Shown piece by piece: positions 26,156 through 34,820 of a DNA stretch of 64,000 nucleotides. Both the position numbers and the translations under genes were made by a program. Numbering within the stretch: the first letter of the stretch is position 1; each line of letters opens with the position of its first letter. Origin of the DNA: Rheinheimera sediminis (GTDB taxonomy: Bacteria; Pseudomonadota; Gammaproteobacteria; Enterobacterales; Alteromonadaceae). The notes under the pieces were generated by a model that saw nothing but the letters and a program-made list of their open reading frames with translations, made no database searches and had not been told where the DNA came from. The stretch is from positions 1 through 64,000 of the forward strand of contig NZ_RZUF01000012.1 in the NCBI RefSeq assembly GCF_004005375.1, read 5' to 3'.

Positions 26156-28228
26156 TTACTCTTCAATAATTTGTGAAAAAGGTGGCAAGGCCTTAAGCAT
26201 GGCTTTGCCATAAGTTTTGGTGACTAAGCGTCTGTCTAAAATCACAATACGGCCATAATCTTGTTCCTGGCGCAGCAGTCTACCACAGGCCTGCACCAGT
26301 TTTCGTGCCGTAGCTGGCACTGTCATTTGTAAAAATGGATTACCTCCACGTTTGGTGATGGCTTCAGATAATGCTTCTTCCAATGGCGATGAAGGCACAG
26401 CAAAAGGCAATTTTGTGATCACCAGATTCGTCAGTAGAGCCCCGGGTAAATCCAAACCTTCTGAAAAGCTTTGGGTGCCACATAAAATACTGCCTTCTCC
26501 TGCTTTTACTTTCATGCTGTGAAGTTCCAATAAAGACTGACGCGACGCTTCGCCTTGCACTAAAAAGGACCAACCTTTAGCCCTTAAGGCCTCTGTAACT
26601 TTTTGCATTTGCCAATACGAAGCAAATAGCACCAGATTACCTGCTACTTTATCCATATATGTTGGTAATTTATCGATTAATTCGTCGGTAAATGCATCGC
26701 TGCTTGGGTCTGTCTGCATTTTTGGTAATAGCAATCGGGCTTTATTCCGATAATCAAAGGGGGAGTCTACTTTGAGTGTTTGTAAACCAGGATGTTGAGC
26801 AAGGCCGAGTTCTTGTTTGATATAGTCAAAGCTATTTAAAGTGGTCAAAGTTGCGGAGCAAAGCACAGTAGCGAAAGCCTGACTAAATAATAAGTCGTCT
26901 AGCAGGAAACTTACTGACAAAGGGCTGGCATAAGCACTGCTTTGCAGATTCTCTCTCTGTTTAGAGTCCCTATTCAGGTTGTCTGCACTTAGCCAACGCG
27001 CTTGATTCACATGCTTTTGTTGCGGTACCGAATAAAGCCGCCAAAGTTCAGACTGCTGCTCAAACCTGTGCTCTATAGCTGTGAGTTCGAATTGCAAAGG
27101 CAACACAAGTTTTGTCGCGACTTTATGTTCTGTGCCGGCCTCAGATAAAAATTGTTGTAATTTTTCTACACAAGCCAAGGCTTTACCACTCAACTCAGCC
27201 AGTTGATCGGCGTTGGAGGCAAAAGTTTCGGGCAAGACTGCATCAGCAAAACGGTAATGAGATTCTTTAGTAAACCAGCGGTGTTGATTGAGTTCTATCT
27301 GATGTTGTACAGGCTTTAATTGTTTTAAAAAGTCACTCGCCAACTCATCCAGTTTTAATACTTCGGTCATTGCGCCTTGTTGGGGCAGGATACCTGCGAG
27401 TTGCTGCGTAGTTTTCTTTAGTTTTTCCAGCCATTGTGCCGGGAAGCTCATAGGGGCATGTGCAGAAAAAAAATCACGGCCACTGTCTGGCAAGTGATGC
27501 GCTTCATCAATAACGTAAATGCAGTCCGCTGGCTCTGGCAATATTTGTGAGCCTGCGTCCAAGTCAGCCAATAACAAGGCATGATTGACCACTAAAACGG
27601 TGCTCCCTTCAATTTCTGCACGAGCCAAATGAAAAGGGCAGTGGTGATGCGCTGAATGTGCTTTGGTGCAATGGGCTGGATCTGAGGCAATGCCATACCA
27701 ATGCTCATCTGTTACAGGCTCTTTTAAGCTGTCTCTGTCACCTAACCACAACCGCTGCTGCCAATGGTTTAATAACTGTTGTAACAGGGGGGCAGGGGCA
27801 GTGCTTTGAAACAAAGGTAATAAGTCAGGCTGCAATAATTGTTGTTTGATTTTTTCGATGCAGGCATAGCGCTGCCTGCCTTTGACTAAACAGAATTCAA
27901 ACTTCAGGCCGCTGTGTTTTAGAAAAAAGGGCAAATCTTTTTGCACTAATTGCTCTTGTAAAGCCACTGTGGCCGTAGCAATAACCAAGGTTTTTTTCTG
28001 CTTCAGGGCGAAGGGAATAGCTGCCATCAAATAGGCCAGAGATTTACCTGTGCCAGTTCCTGCCTCAACCAGCAAAGTTCGATCATAGGTGTGATAGCTA
28101 CCAGCCAAGGTATTGGCAATTTCCGCGACCATTTTGTTTTGACCAGGCCGAGGTTGGTAGTTCGCCAGGTTGCTTTTCAGTTGCTGGTGAATTTGCCGGA
28201 TTTGGTTCTTTAAAGCATCGGTAAGCAT
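26156..28228 (-). CDS. DinG/YoaA-type ATP-dependent DNA helicase
   Basis: An XPD-like helicase of 690 residues from ATG 28228 (LTDALKNQIRQIHQQL). An open extension upstream to 28660 has no homology-like content and is rejected. The motifs are VEAGTGTGKSLAY (Walker A), VIDEAHHLPDSG (DEAH box), SATLTTLNSF, GTQSFSEGLDLPG and QACGRLLRQEQDYGR (motif VI). The iron-sulfur segment shows only three of the usual four cysteines: one in RYACIEK and two in a His-rich AHCTKAHSAHHHCPFH stretch. It probably unwinds damaged or structured DNA. It is the first gene of the run into tauE and priC. Confidence 0.88.
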   Translation of the reverse strand: MLTDALKNQIRQIHQQLKSNLANYQPRPGQNKMVAEIANTLAGSYHTYDRTLLVEAGTGTGKSLAYLMAAIPFALKQKKTLVIATATVALQEQLVQKDLPFFLKHSGLKFEFCLVKGRQRYACIEKIKQQLLQPDLLPLFQSTAPAPLLQQLLNHWQQRLWLGDRDSLKEPVTDEHWYGIASDPAHCTKAHSAHHHCPFHLARAEIEGSTVLVVNHALLLADLDAGSQILPEPADCIYVIDEAHHLPDSGRDFFSAHAPMSFPAQWLEKLKKTTQQLAGILPQQGAMTEVLKLDELASDFLKQLKPVQHQIELNQHRWFTKESHYRFADAVLPETFASNADQLAELSGKALACVEKLQQFLSEAGTEHKVATKLVLPLQFELTAIEHRFEQQSELWRLYSVPQQKHVNQARWLSADNLNRDSKQRENLQSSAYASPLSVSFLLDDLLFSQAFATVLCSATLTTLNSFDYIKQELGLAQHPGLQTLKVDSPFDYRNKARLLLPKMQTDPSSDAFTDELIDKLPTYMDKVAGNLVLFASYWQMQKVTEALRAKGWSFLVQGEASRQSLLELHSMKVKAGEGSILCGTQSFSEGLDLPGALLTNLVITKLPFAVPSSPLEEALSEAITKRGGNPFLQMTVPATARKLVQACGRLLRQEQDYGRIVILDRRLVTKTYGKAMLKALPPFSQIIEE

Positions 28229-28704
28229 TAAAACATCTGGATAAAAAAACAGGGGTTCATCATAAGTCAGCCTGCAAGCCGGCGCAATATGGATATTACC
28301 TTTGAAAAACAGCAGTTCAGACAGCGAATAAATGAAATAATTTGACTTACAAACCGTAAACTTAAAGTTACAGATTTTTAGGCAAAGTTCAATGGTAGCC
28401 TTGGTGTGGCTGAATTTTGTTCTATAAAAGCTTTTTATGTAGGCTAAATAGGTATGGGTGCTTAAAAAATACCCACCAAGTGGCAGGTCAAAGTGGTACA
28501 AGGCATGGACAATCGCACACGTTGACAACACCCAGAGAAATTTGTTCCATAAAAGCTGTTGACCGTGCTGAAAAATTACGTTTATTATCGAAGCGTTGTT
28601 GTCGGGGTCAACCTCGATTGCGAAAAGTTCGGAGTTCCAATCGCCGCAAAGGTTGGTCATCGTAAAAATATAGAATCACTAAATAGTGGTCCAGGGAGAA
28701 AAAC
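28229..28704. other. 476-bp divergent promoter region with a 20-bp direct repeat
   Basis: It lies between the divergent helicase and TonB-receptor genes. It contains two near-identical 20-mers (28413-28432 and 28538-28557; 18 of 20 match; shared core TTGTTC-x-ATAAAAGCT) and, just after the second, a promoter-like pair at 28559-28588. Several short frames run through it on both strands, but none has a good start or family look. Confidence 0.5.
28559..28588 (+). promoter_or_regulatory. Probable promoter of the TonB-dependent receptor gene
   Basis: A -35 TTGACC (28559-28564) and a -10 TATTAT (28583-28588) with an 18-base spacer leave a leader of about 110 bases. The second copy of the direct repeat abuts the -35, fitting an upstream regulator site. 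Confidence 0.5.
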
Positions 28705-31353
28705 ATGTTCACAAATAACAAATTATCAAAGGCAGTGCGCTTAGCTGTTGCTTTTGGTGCAGCTTCAGTTGCTTTTACCTCTGTAGCTCAGGAAGCCGCG
28801 GAAGAAGAAGCTACGGACGTTGAGCGTATCGAAGTAACTGGTTCACGTATCAAACGTACTGACCTTGAAGGTTCTTTACCTATCACTACTATAGACCGTG
28901 CTGCTATTGATATGTCTGGTCAATTGTCTGTGACTGACTTATTACGTAACACTACCTTCAACTCATTCGGTTCTGCCCGTACCACCTCAGGCAACTCTGC
29001 TCAGGGTACGTCTCAGATCAACTTACGTGGTTTAGGTGCCAACCGTACCTTGATTCTGATTGATGGTAAACGTGTTCCTAAGTCTCCTTTAACAGGTAGC
29101 TCTCAGGACTTAAACCAGTTGCCACTGGCTGCTGTTGAACGTATCGAAGTTCTGCAAGACGGCGCATCTGCTGTATACGGTTCAGACGCTATTGGTGGTG
29201 TTGTGAACATCATCACTCGTAAAGACTACGATGGTGCTGAAATTAAACTGGGCTCTTCACGTGTAAGCTTGCCTTCAGATGGCGGTGATCGTGAGGAAGG
29301 TAGTTTCCTGATCGGTTCTGCCAATGATAAAACCAACCTGATGGCTGGTTTTTCCTGGAACAACCGTGACATTATTTTTGAACGTGCTTTCCCATGGAAT
29401 GCGCCAAACCGTGGTATCTCTCCATACGGTAACAACTGGGCTCCGTTAACTTCAGCTGGCCGTGCTCCAGGTTCTACACAGGCTCGTGCATTAACTAAAG
29501 CTTGTGATTTTGAATTGTTCTACACTACTCAAAGCCCTTGGGTTCCTGCAAACCAACTGTGTAGCTATGACTTCCTGAAAACCAATGCCAACGATTCATC
29601 GACGGGCAACCAGTCTCTATTTGTTCGTGGTACTCACGAGTTTACAGACAACTGGAAAGTCTATGGTAATGCTAACGTTGCTAAAACCAAGTCATTCGGT
29701 CGTTATGCTGCTTCTCTGAACGATCCGGGCAGTATCATTTCTGCAACAAGCCCAAACAACCCAACGAACCCAAATAGCCCACTGTACGATGCTGCTATTG
29801 GTGGCGCTGCCCGTTCTGTTGCTGTGTTCCACCGTTTTGCGGCATTGGGAACTCGTGATACATCTGTTGATAACTATGCTAACGATGCAATGGTTGGTTT
29901 AGAAGGTAACGTCAACGATATCGATATTGACGTAGGTGTACGCAAAGCCAAAACGAAAGCTTACAACATAGGTACTGGTTACCTGTTACGTTCTGCGGCA
30001 AATATCGCCATGGAAAGTGGTGCTTACATGCTAAACGACCCGTTCGGTGAGCGTTTCACTACTGCTGAAGACCAGGCTGCTTACCGTGCCTTGTTAAACT
30101 CAATGAACGTGACTATTTCTCGCGTCAGCCAGTTTGACCAGGAAGAAGCATTTGCTTCTGCTGCTTTTGACGTGATGGAATTAGACGCAGGTGCTATTCA
30201 GGCGGTAGTAGGTGCCGAGTACCGTAAAGAGCAATACAACGACAAGTATGACTCACTGTCTGAAGCTGGTGTTGTAGGTGGTTCTGCTGGTTCTTCTGCT
30301 GGTGGTGGTCGTAATGTGAAAGCGGCGTACGCTGAGGCATTAGTGCCAGTAACAGAACAGTTTGAACTGAACTTTGCTGCCCGTTACGAGAAATACTCTG
30401 ACTACGGCAACGATTTGGCACCTAAAGTATCTGCCCGCTACGAGCCATTAGAAGGTTTAGTATTACGTGCTTCAGTAGGTAAAGGTTTTAACGCACCAAG
30501 CTTGGACATCCTGACACAACAACCGTCGTCTCGTAACGATACGGTACAGGATTTTGTATTGTGTGATTTCAACAATACTCCGGTCACGTCTTGTCCTTCT
30601 GGCCAGATCCGTTCAACGGATATTGCTAACCCTGCTCTGAAATCAGAACAATCAGATCAGCGTTCTTTTGGTATCGCATATCAGCCGACAGATTGGTTAA
30701 ACTTTGCTGTTGACTACTACAATATCGAAATTGAAGACTCAATCCGTTATATCGGCTTACAAACACTGATCAACCGTGATCGTGCTGGCGACCCAATCCC
30801 TGCTGGTTTAGGTTATGTTCGTGACCCGGTGAACAATGCTATCATCGAAGCCACAACTGGTTCTGCTAACGACGGTACGCAAGAAACTTCAGGTATAGAT
30901 TTAAACATAGCTACTAACTTTGACTTTGGTGATTTCGGTAAACTGAAATCAACATTCCAAGCCAGCCACGTGTTAGATTTCAGTCTGGACAGCGGCCGTA
31001 ACCTTGTGAAAGACCCAGGTCGTCCACAACAGCGTATGGCATTAAGCCACGCTTGGAGCATCAGTGATTTTGACGTGTCCTTCACTACTAACCTGATCGG
31101 TGATCAGTTTAACAACGTGACTACGGCAAATAATGTTACTACTCGCAGTGGCCATATTGCTTCATGGACTACGCATGACCTGCAAGTGGTTTACCACACT
31201 GGCTGGAATGCAGATATCACAGTGGGTGCTCAGAACTTGTTTGAAAAGTTCCCACAGATTGGTGTATCCAGTGCTGCTGGTCGTAACTTAGACTATACAC
31301 TGTATGATGCTTACGGCCGTATCAGCTACGTTCGTTACACTCAACGTTTCTGA
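28705..31353 (+). CDS. TonB-dependent outer-membrane receptor
   Basis: An 882-residue receptor with a signal peptide (cleavage near SVAQE). An acidic linker and a TonB-box-like ERIEVTGSRI at about residues 41-50 are followed by the plug domain (LPITTIDRAAID, LRGLGANRTLILIDGKRV, ASAVYGSDAIGGVVNIITRK). A C-terminal 22-strand barrel ends in RISYVRYTQRF, with terminal Phe. Codon choice is unusually uniform (many GGT and CGT), suggesting strong expression. The substrate is not evident; TonB receptors of this large size take up peptides, glycans or siderophores, and there is no Fur box visible at its promoter. Confidence 0.95.
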   Translation: MFTNNKLSKAVRLAVAFGAASVAFTSVAQEAAEEEATDVERIEVTGSRIKRTDLEGSLPITTIDRAAIDMSGQLSVTDLLRNTTFNSFGSARTTSGNSAQGTSQINLRGLGANRTLILIDGKRVPKSPLTGSSQDLNQLPLAAVERIEVLQDGASAVYGSDAIGGVVNIITRKDYDGAEIKLGSSRVSLPSDGGDREEGSFLIGSANDKTNLMAGFSWNNRDIIFERAFPWNAPNRGISPYGNNWAPLTSAGRAPGSTQARALTKACDFELFYTTQSPWVPANQLCSYDFLKTNANDSSTGNQSLFVRGTHEFTDNWKVYGNANVAKTKSFGRYAASLNDPGSIISATSPNNPTNPNSPLYDAAIGGAARSVAVFHRFAALGTRDTSVDNYANDAMVGLEGNVNDIDIDVGVRKAKTKAYNIGTGYLLRSAANIAMESGAYMLNDPFGERFTTAEDQAAYRALLNSMNVTISRVSQFDQEEAFASAAFDVMELDAGAIQAVVGAEYRKEQYNDKYDSLSEAGVVGGSAGSSAGGGRNVKAAYAEALVPVTEQFELNFAARYEKYSDYGNDLAPKVSARYEPLEGLVLRASVGKGFNAPSLDILTQQPSSRNDTVQDFVLCDFNNTPVTSCPSGQIRSTDIANPALKSEQSDQRSFGIAYQPTDWLNFAVDYYNIEIEDSIRYIGLQTLINRDRAGDPIPAGLGYVRDPVNNAIIEATTGSANDGTQETSGIDLNIATNFDFGDFGKLKSTFQASHVLDFSLDSGRNLVKDPGRPQQRMALSHAWSISDFDVSFTTNLIGDQFNNVTTANNVTTRSGHIASWTTHDLQVVYHTGWNADITVGAQNLFEKFPQIGVSSAAGRNLDYTLYDAYGRISYVRYTQRF

Positions 31354-31402
31354 TAAGCCTTTACTGCTAGGTTGTTATAACAACTGCAGTTTAAGCTGAC
31401 GT

Positions 31403-31430
31403 AAAACCCCACTTTGGTGGGGTTTTTTTT
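31403..31430 (+). terminator. Terminator after the TonB-dependent receptor gene
   Basis: Stem CCCCAC / GTGGGG with a TTTG loop, flanked by AAAA and about eight Ts. Confidence 0.9.
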
Positions 31431-31488
31431 TAATACAAAGCCGCTCTTTAACAATACTGCGGCTGATGATTTGGTAAAAGAGTTCATT

Positions 31489-32445
31489 ATGGATCACTGG
31501 AATAATCTTTGGGGTACTACAGAGGCGTTAAGTAGCTTTGCTGAAGGTGAAATGGCATTTGGTTATAAAGGCGCCGTAGCAGATTATTGGTCGTCAGTGT
31601 TCGAAGCTCAGACCCCGCAGGCTGTGGTTGCGGATTTATGTTGTGGTAATGGAGCTTTGCTTCTCGCTGCAGCTAGTTATTCGTGCTCAACAGACAAAGA
31701 TTTTATGTTGTATGGTATTGATGCTGCTCAGATTAATTTCTCTGCGGTAAAGCAGCAATTAGCAAAGCTGACTGCACCAGTACGAGCAGAGTTTCTTGGC
31801 GATACATCAATAGAGAAGTTACCTTTGGCCTCTCAATCTGTAGATTTAGCTATTTCTCAATTTGGTTTTGAGTATACAGATCTGGACATGTCTTTAACTG
31901 AGCTACACAGAGTATTGAAGTCTGGTACATCGCTGCATTTTATTGCGCACCATCCAGAGTCTTTTATTTCCACAGACTGCAGCTTAGGCGTCGCTATCCT
32001 GAGTGCATTAATGGATCAGTATTTGTATTTTGACTTAGCGATCTCCTTGATTGAGTTGACGCTTCAGCTCAAACAAAAGTCAATAGCGCCTGCTCAGGTT
32101 CCGGCCTTTGCTCAGGTGAATCAGGCCTTGTTGGCTATTATGCAGAAGTTTAATCAGAATTATCAGTCCGCTTATGAACAAGAATGGTATTCAGAGTTAT
32201 TCCGTCAGACTGCTCAAGCTGTTTTAGCATCAGACTTCGCCGCGCTGGAGCGAGTCAAAGCGTTAAAAGTTAATACAGGTTTTCATTTGCAACGTTTGGT
32301 GCAGCAGCAAGCAGTAGCGTTAACGCCCGAGCAATTGGATCAGAAGTTAGCAGCGCAGCCTGGACTTTTTGCTCCAGCGGTTTATACCGAGATCAAGAGC
32401 AATGAAGGGTTGATCGGATTGGCAGTGAAGCTGACAAAGATTTAA
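31489..32445 (+). CDS. Class I SAM-dependent methyltransferase-like protein
   Basis: A 318-residue protein from ATG 31489 (DHWNNLWGTTEAL); codons upstream lie inside the preceding terminator. A Rossmann SAM site is visible as VADLCCGNGALLLAAA (motif I), followed by an acidic LYGIDAAQ, then SVDLAISQFGFEYTD and a late ALTEL-like RVLKSGTSLHFIAHH (post-motif strand). The C-terminal half is helical and unrecognised. It lies upstream of the hvf operon on the same strand with a 170-base gap, so co-function is possible but unproven. The substrate is unknown. Confidence 0.78.
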   Translation: MDHWNNLWGTTEALSSFAEGEMAFGYKGAVADYWSSVFEAQTPQAVVADLCCGNGALLLAAASYSCSTDKDFMLYGIDAAQINFSAVKQQLAKLTAPVRAEFLGDTSIEKLPLASQSVDLAISQFGFEYTDLDMSLTELHRVLKSGTSLHFIAHHPESFISTDCSLGVAILSALMDQYLYFDLAISLIELTLQLKQKSIAPAQVPAFAQVNQALLAIMQKFNQNYQSAYEQEWYSELFRQTAQAVLASDFAALERVKALKVNTGFHLQRLVQQQAVALTPEQLDQKLAAQPGLFAPAVYTEIKSNEGLIGLAVKLTKI

Positions 32446-32500
32446 TTGCTCCATCTGTCTGAAAAGGTCAATCCGTAGATCAGTATTTTTTGATTATGAG

Positions 32501-32517
32501 CATAGAACTGGTCTATG
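32501..32517. promoter_or_regulatory. Inverted repeat upstream of hvfA, candidate operator
   Basis: A 6-bp perfect inverted repeat CATAGA / TCTATG with a five-base ACTGG spacer, 99 bases ahead of the hvfA start. It could be a regulator site or an upstream promoter element. I could not match it to the region upstream of the ECF sigma operon. Confidence 0.35.
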
Positions 32518-32615
32518 GTATCCGGTGTGCCGAATAATTTATGCTGTTGCGAAATTTTTTTTCTGTAGTACAGGTCTATTAAATGCAACTTAATGCAACT
32601 ACGAGGAACATCGAT

Positions 32616-32912
32616 ATGAAAACCAACAAAACGACAGCTGTTGCCATCAGTGCTTTAGTACTGGGCTCTTTATCCACGTTAAGCTTGAGCGCCAACGCGA
32701 ATCCGTTTTCAGCTGAGCAGTTAAATGCTGGTTACCAGCTGGCTTCAGCTGAAGCTTCTTGTGGCGCAGACAAAGCTAAAGAAGCTAAATGCGGCGAAGA
32801 CAAAGCCAAAGATAAAGAAGCCAAATGTGGTGGCGATAAAAAAGAAGGCAAAGACAAAGAAAAAGCCAAAGAAGCCAAGTGTGGTGAAGGCAAGTGCGGT
32901 GGCGCTGTATAA
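32616..32912 (+). CDS. hvfA: HvfA-like cysteine-rich RiPP metallophore precursor
   Basis: A 98-residue precursor from ATG 32616 (GAGGAA site seven bases before; an earlier in-frame ATG lacks one). The N-terminus is a signal peptide (ending near SANANP). The second half is made of Lys/Glu-rich repeats around five Cys: one SCG, three EAKCG and one EGKCG, ending CGGAV. Cys in E-x-KCG motifs is the known substrate of MNIO enzymes, which form oxazolone-thioamide groups that bind copper. hvfB and hvfC follow directly. Five Cys, only one in the exact EGKCG context, is a variation on the Haemophilus peptide. Modification is inferred from the neighbours. Confidence 0.82.
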   Translation: MKTNKTTAVAISALVLGSLSTLSLSANANPFSAEQLNAGYQLASAEASCGADKAKEAKCGEDKAKDKEAKCGGDKKEGKDKEKAKEAKCGEGKCGGAV

Positions 32913-32923
32913 CACCGAAGAAT

Positions 32924-32947
32924 GTCAGCCTGCGATCGCAGGCTGAC
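32924..32947 (+). terminator. Perfect 24-base palindrome between hvfA and hvfB, likely attenuator
   Basis: GTCAGCCTGCGA and its exact complement form a 12-bp hairpin with no T tract, 12 bases after the hvfA stop and just before the CAGGAG site of hvfB. It would protect the hvfA message end or partly stop transcription, giving more precursor than enzyme. Confidence 0.65.
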
Positions 32948-32964
32948 CGCTTTCAGGAGATCTT

Positions 32965-33813
32965 ATGTCTGATGTTCGTTTTGGTTTAAAAGCTGCAGAA
33001 GTCGGTTTGGGCTTACGTCGTGAAATGCTCAACTCTGTGTTGCAACAACCTCAAGCCGACATCGACTTTTTTGAAGTTGCGCCGGAAAACTGGTTGCCTT
33101 ATGGTGGTGCCTACCAAAAAAAATTCCGTCAGTTAACTGAACGCTATCACTTTATTTGCCATGGTTTGTCGTTGTCTTTAGGCAGTCCTGATGCTTTGGA
33201 TCTGGATTTTGTCCGCCAAATCAAAGCCTTTTTAAAAGAGCATCAGATCAAACTTTACAGCGAACATTTAAGTTATTGTTCTGCCGCAGGACATTTGTAT
33301 GATTTGCTGCCTATTCCTTTTACCGAAGAAGCTGCTGTTTATGTCGCAGATCGTATTCGTCTGGTACAAGATATTCTTGAACAGCAGTTGGTCATCGAAA
33401 ATGTCTCTTATTATGCAGCGCCTGGACAAGAGCTGACTGAACTTGAGTTTACCAACGCAGTGCTGGAGTTGGCCGACTGCAAGCTGCTATTAGATGTGAA
33501 TAACATCTACGTCAATTCAGTTAATCATAGCTATGATGCGCTGGCTTTTTTAAAAGGCCTGCCAACACAGCGTATTGCTTATGGTCATGTCGCTGGACAT
33601 TATCGCCAGCATGACAGCTTGCTGATTGATACTCATGGCGCTGATGTGTCTGATCCGGTCTGGGCCTTATTGTCCGACGCTTATTTGCATCACGGCCTGT
33701 TTCCGACTTTGCTGGAAAGGGATTTTAATATTCCTGATATGCAACAACTGCAACTGGAGCTGGCGCATATTCGTAGCTTGCAACAAGTTAAGCAAAATAA
33801 GGTAAGGGCCTGA
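32965..33813 (+). CDS. hvfB: HvfB-like MNIO (DUF692) RiPP maturase
   Basis: A 282-residue TIM-barrel multinuclear non-haem iron oxidase. Conserved DUF692 metal and active-site stretches are present: GLGLRREM, EVAPENW, ICHGLSLSLGS, YSEHLSY, IENVSYYAAPG, LLLDVNNIYVNS, YGHVAGHYR, DTHGADV and LLERDFNIP. The His/Glu/Asp/Asn ligands in these motifs are all kept. It should oxidise the Cys of the HvfA repeats. It has a CAGGAG site and is one base from hvfC, so the two are coupled. Confidence 0.92.
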   Translation: MSDVRFGLKAAEVGLGLRREMLNSVLQQPQADIDFFEVAPENWLPYGGAYQKKFRQLTERYHFICHGLSLSLGSPDALDLDFVRQIKAFLKEHQIKLYSEHLSYCSAAGHLYDLLPIPFTEEAAVYVADRIRLVQDILEQQLVIENVSYYAAPGQELTELEFTNAVLELADCKLLLDVNNIYVNSVNHSYDALAFLKGLPTQRIAYGHVAGHYRQHDSLLIDTHGADVSDPVWALLSDAYLHHGLFPTLLERDFNIPDMQQLQLELAHIRSLQQVKQNKVRA

Positions 33814-33814
33814 A

Positions 33815-34552
33815 ATGAAATTCCAACAGGTTCAACGGGACTTTGTTGCTTATTTGCGCTCGCCAGAGCAACACGAAAAACCTCTGGATATAGAGCAGGA
33901 ACGTCTGGATGTGTATCGGGAATTGTTGTTTAACAATGTGTCAGGTTTTATCAGCAGTGCTTTTCCTGTGCTGAAATCCTTGTACTCAGAGCAGACATGG
34001 CAGCAGCGTTTACAGCCTTTTTTTGCCGGCTATCGCTGCGAAAATCCATTCTTTTTATCCATAGCCCAGAGTTTTTTAGAGTTTTTACAGCACCAGTATC
34101 AACTACAGCCCGATGACCCTGTGTTTATGCTGGAATTGGCGCATTATGAATGGCTGGAATTAGAGCTGGCAACACGCAAAGCAGAAGCCGGACTTCCCAT
34201 ACGCGATCTGAAACAGCAGGCACTGCAGTTGTCCGATTTAGCATCAGTGCAGGCCTATCAATACCCAGTGCATAAAATTTGTCTGGAGTTTCAGCCAACA
34301 GAAACCGAAGCTAGTTTTTTACTTATTCATCGTAACTCTGACGACGAAGTAAAATTTATCGCGTTAAACCAGCTGACCACTTTATTGCTGCAAGTATTAG
34401 CGCAGCAGCCAGGTTTAACCTTGGCTGAACTGGTTAGCCAATTATCACCTTACGTGCCACAGTTGGATCCCTGTCAATTGTTGCCCGGTGCTGAGCAGAT
34501 ACTGGCAGATTTTGCCGAGAAAGGCATAGTACAAGCTTTTCAAGCGGGCTAA
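33815..34552 (+). CDS. hvfC: HvfC-like RiPP maturation partner (DUF2063)
   Basis: A 245-residue protein with the DUF2063 helical N-terminal domain (RLDVYRELLFNNVSGFISSAFPVLKSLY, FFLSIAQSFLEFLQ) and a C-terminal beta-rich part related to the RiPP recognition partner of DUF692 enzymes. It is older-annotated as a DNA-binding domain, but in RiPP clusters it binds the precursor leader and forms the active complex with the MNIO oxidase. The start is one base after the hvfB stop. Confidence 0.9.
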   Translation: MKFQQVQRDFVAYLRSPEQHEKPLDIEQERLDVYRELLFNNVSGFISSAFPVLKSLYSEQTWQQRLQPFFAGYRCENPFFLSIAQSFLEFLQHQYQLQPDDPVFMLELAHYEWLELELATRKAEAGLPIRDLKQQALQLSDLASVQAYQYPVHKICLEFQPTETEASFLLIHRNSDDEVKFIALNQLTTLLLQVLAQQPGLTLAELVSQLSPYVPQLDPCQLLPGAEQILADFAEKGIVQAFQAG

Positions 34553-34596
34553 AATTCATTACCATGTCCAACCTTTTTAGTGAATGAGCTCACATC

Positions 34597-34716
34597 ATGG
34601 CAGACGAGAATTTTAAAGAATCTTTTGGTATCGGCCAGTTAGTGCTGTTAGTCACAGCCTTTGTGGTTTTATTGTGTCTGGCACCCATCATCAGTTGGCT
34701 GCGGATCATCGCTTAA
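34597..34716 (+). CDS. 39-residue single-span membrane peptide at the hvf operon end
   Basis: An open frame of 39 residues: an acidic N-terminus ([12 protein letters not shown]), one membrane helix ([20 protein letters not shown]) with a Cys in the helix, and a short basic tail (WLRIIA). It lies 44 bases after hvfC and 14 bases before a strong terminator, so it is probably the last gene of the hvf operon. I recognise no family. A weak TGAG element nine bases upstream is the only ribosome binding site. The compact placement and charge-hydrophobic layout support it. Confidence 0.6.
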   Translation: MADENFKESFGIGQLVLLVTAFVVLLCLAPIISWLRIIA

Positions 34717-34730
34717 ATTGTTGCGAGCGA

Positions 34731-34758
34731 AAAAAACCGCCCTCAAGGCGGTTTTTTT
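34731..34758 (+). terminator. Terminator of the hvf operon
   Basis: Stem ACCGCC / GGCGGT with a CTCAA loop, flanked by an A run and seven Ts. Confidence 0.92.
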
Positions 34759-34820
34759 ATCTGTGGTATATCCAGCATTTTGTCGATATGCCGTTGTTGA
34801 ATTTTATAATCAGGATGGTG

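Noticed and set aside
28229-28660. N-terminal extension of the DinG-like helicase
   Set aside because: The added residues match no helicase family and overlap the divergent promoter; ATG 28228 gives the expected length.
28417-28665. 82-codon plus-strand frame upstream of the TonB receptor
   Set aside because: Covers the promoter and direct repeat; its composition is basic and unlike a real protein.
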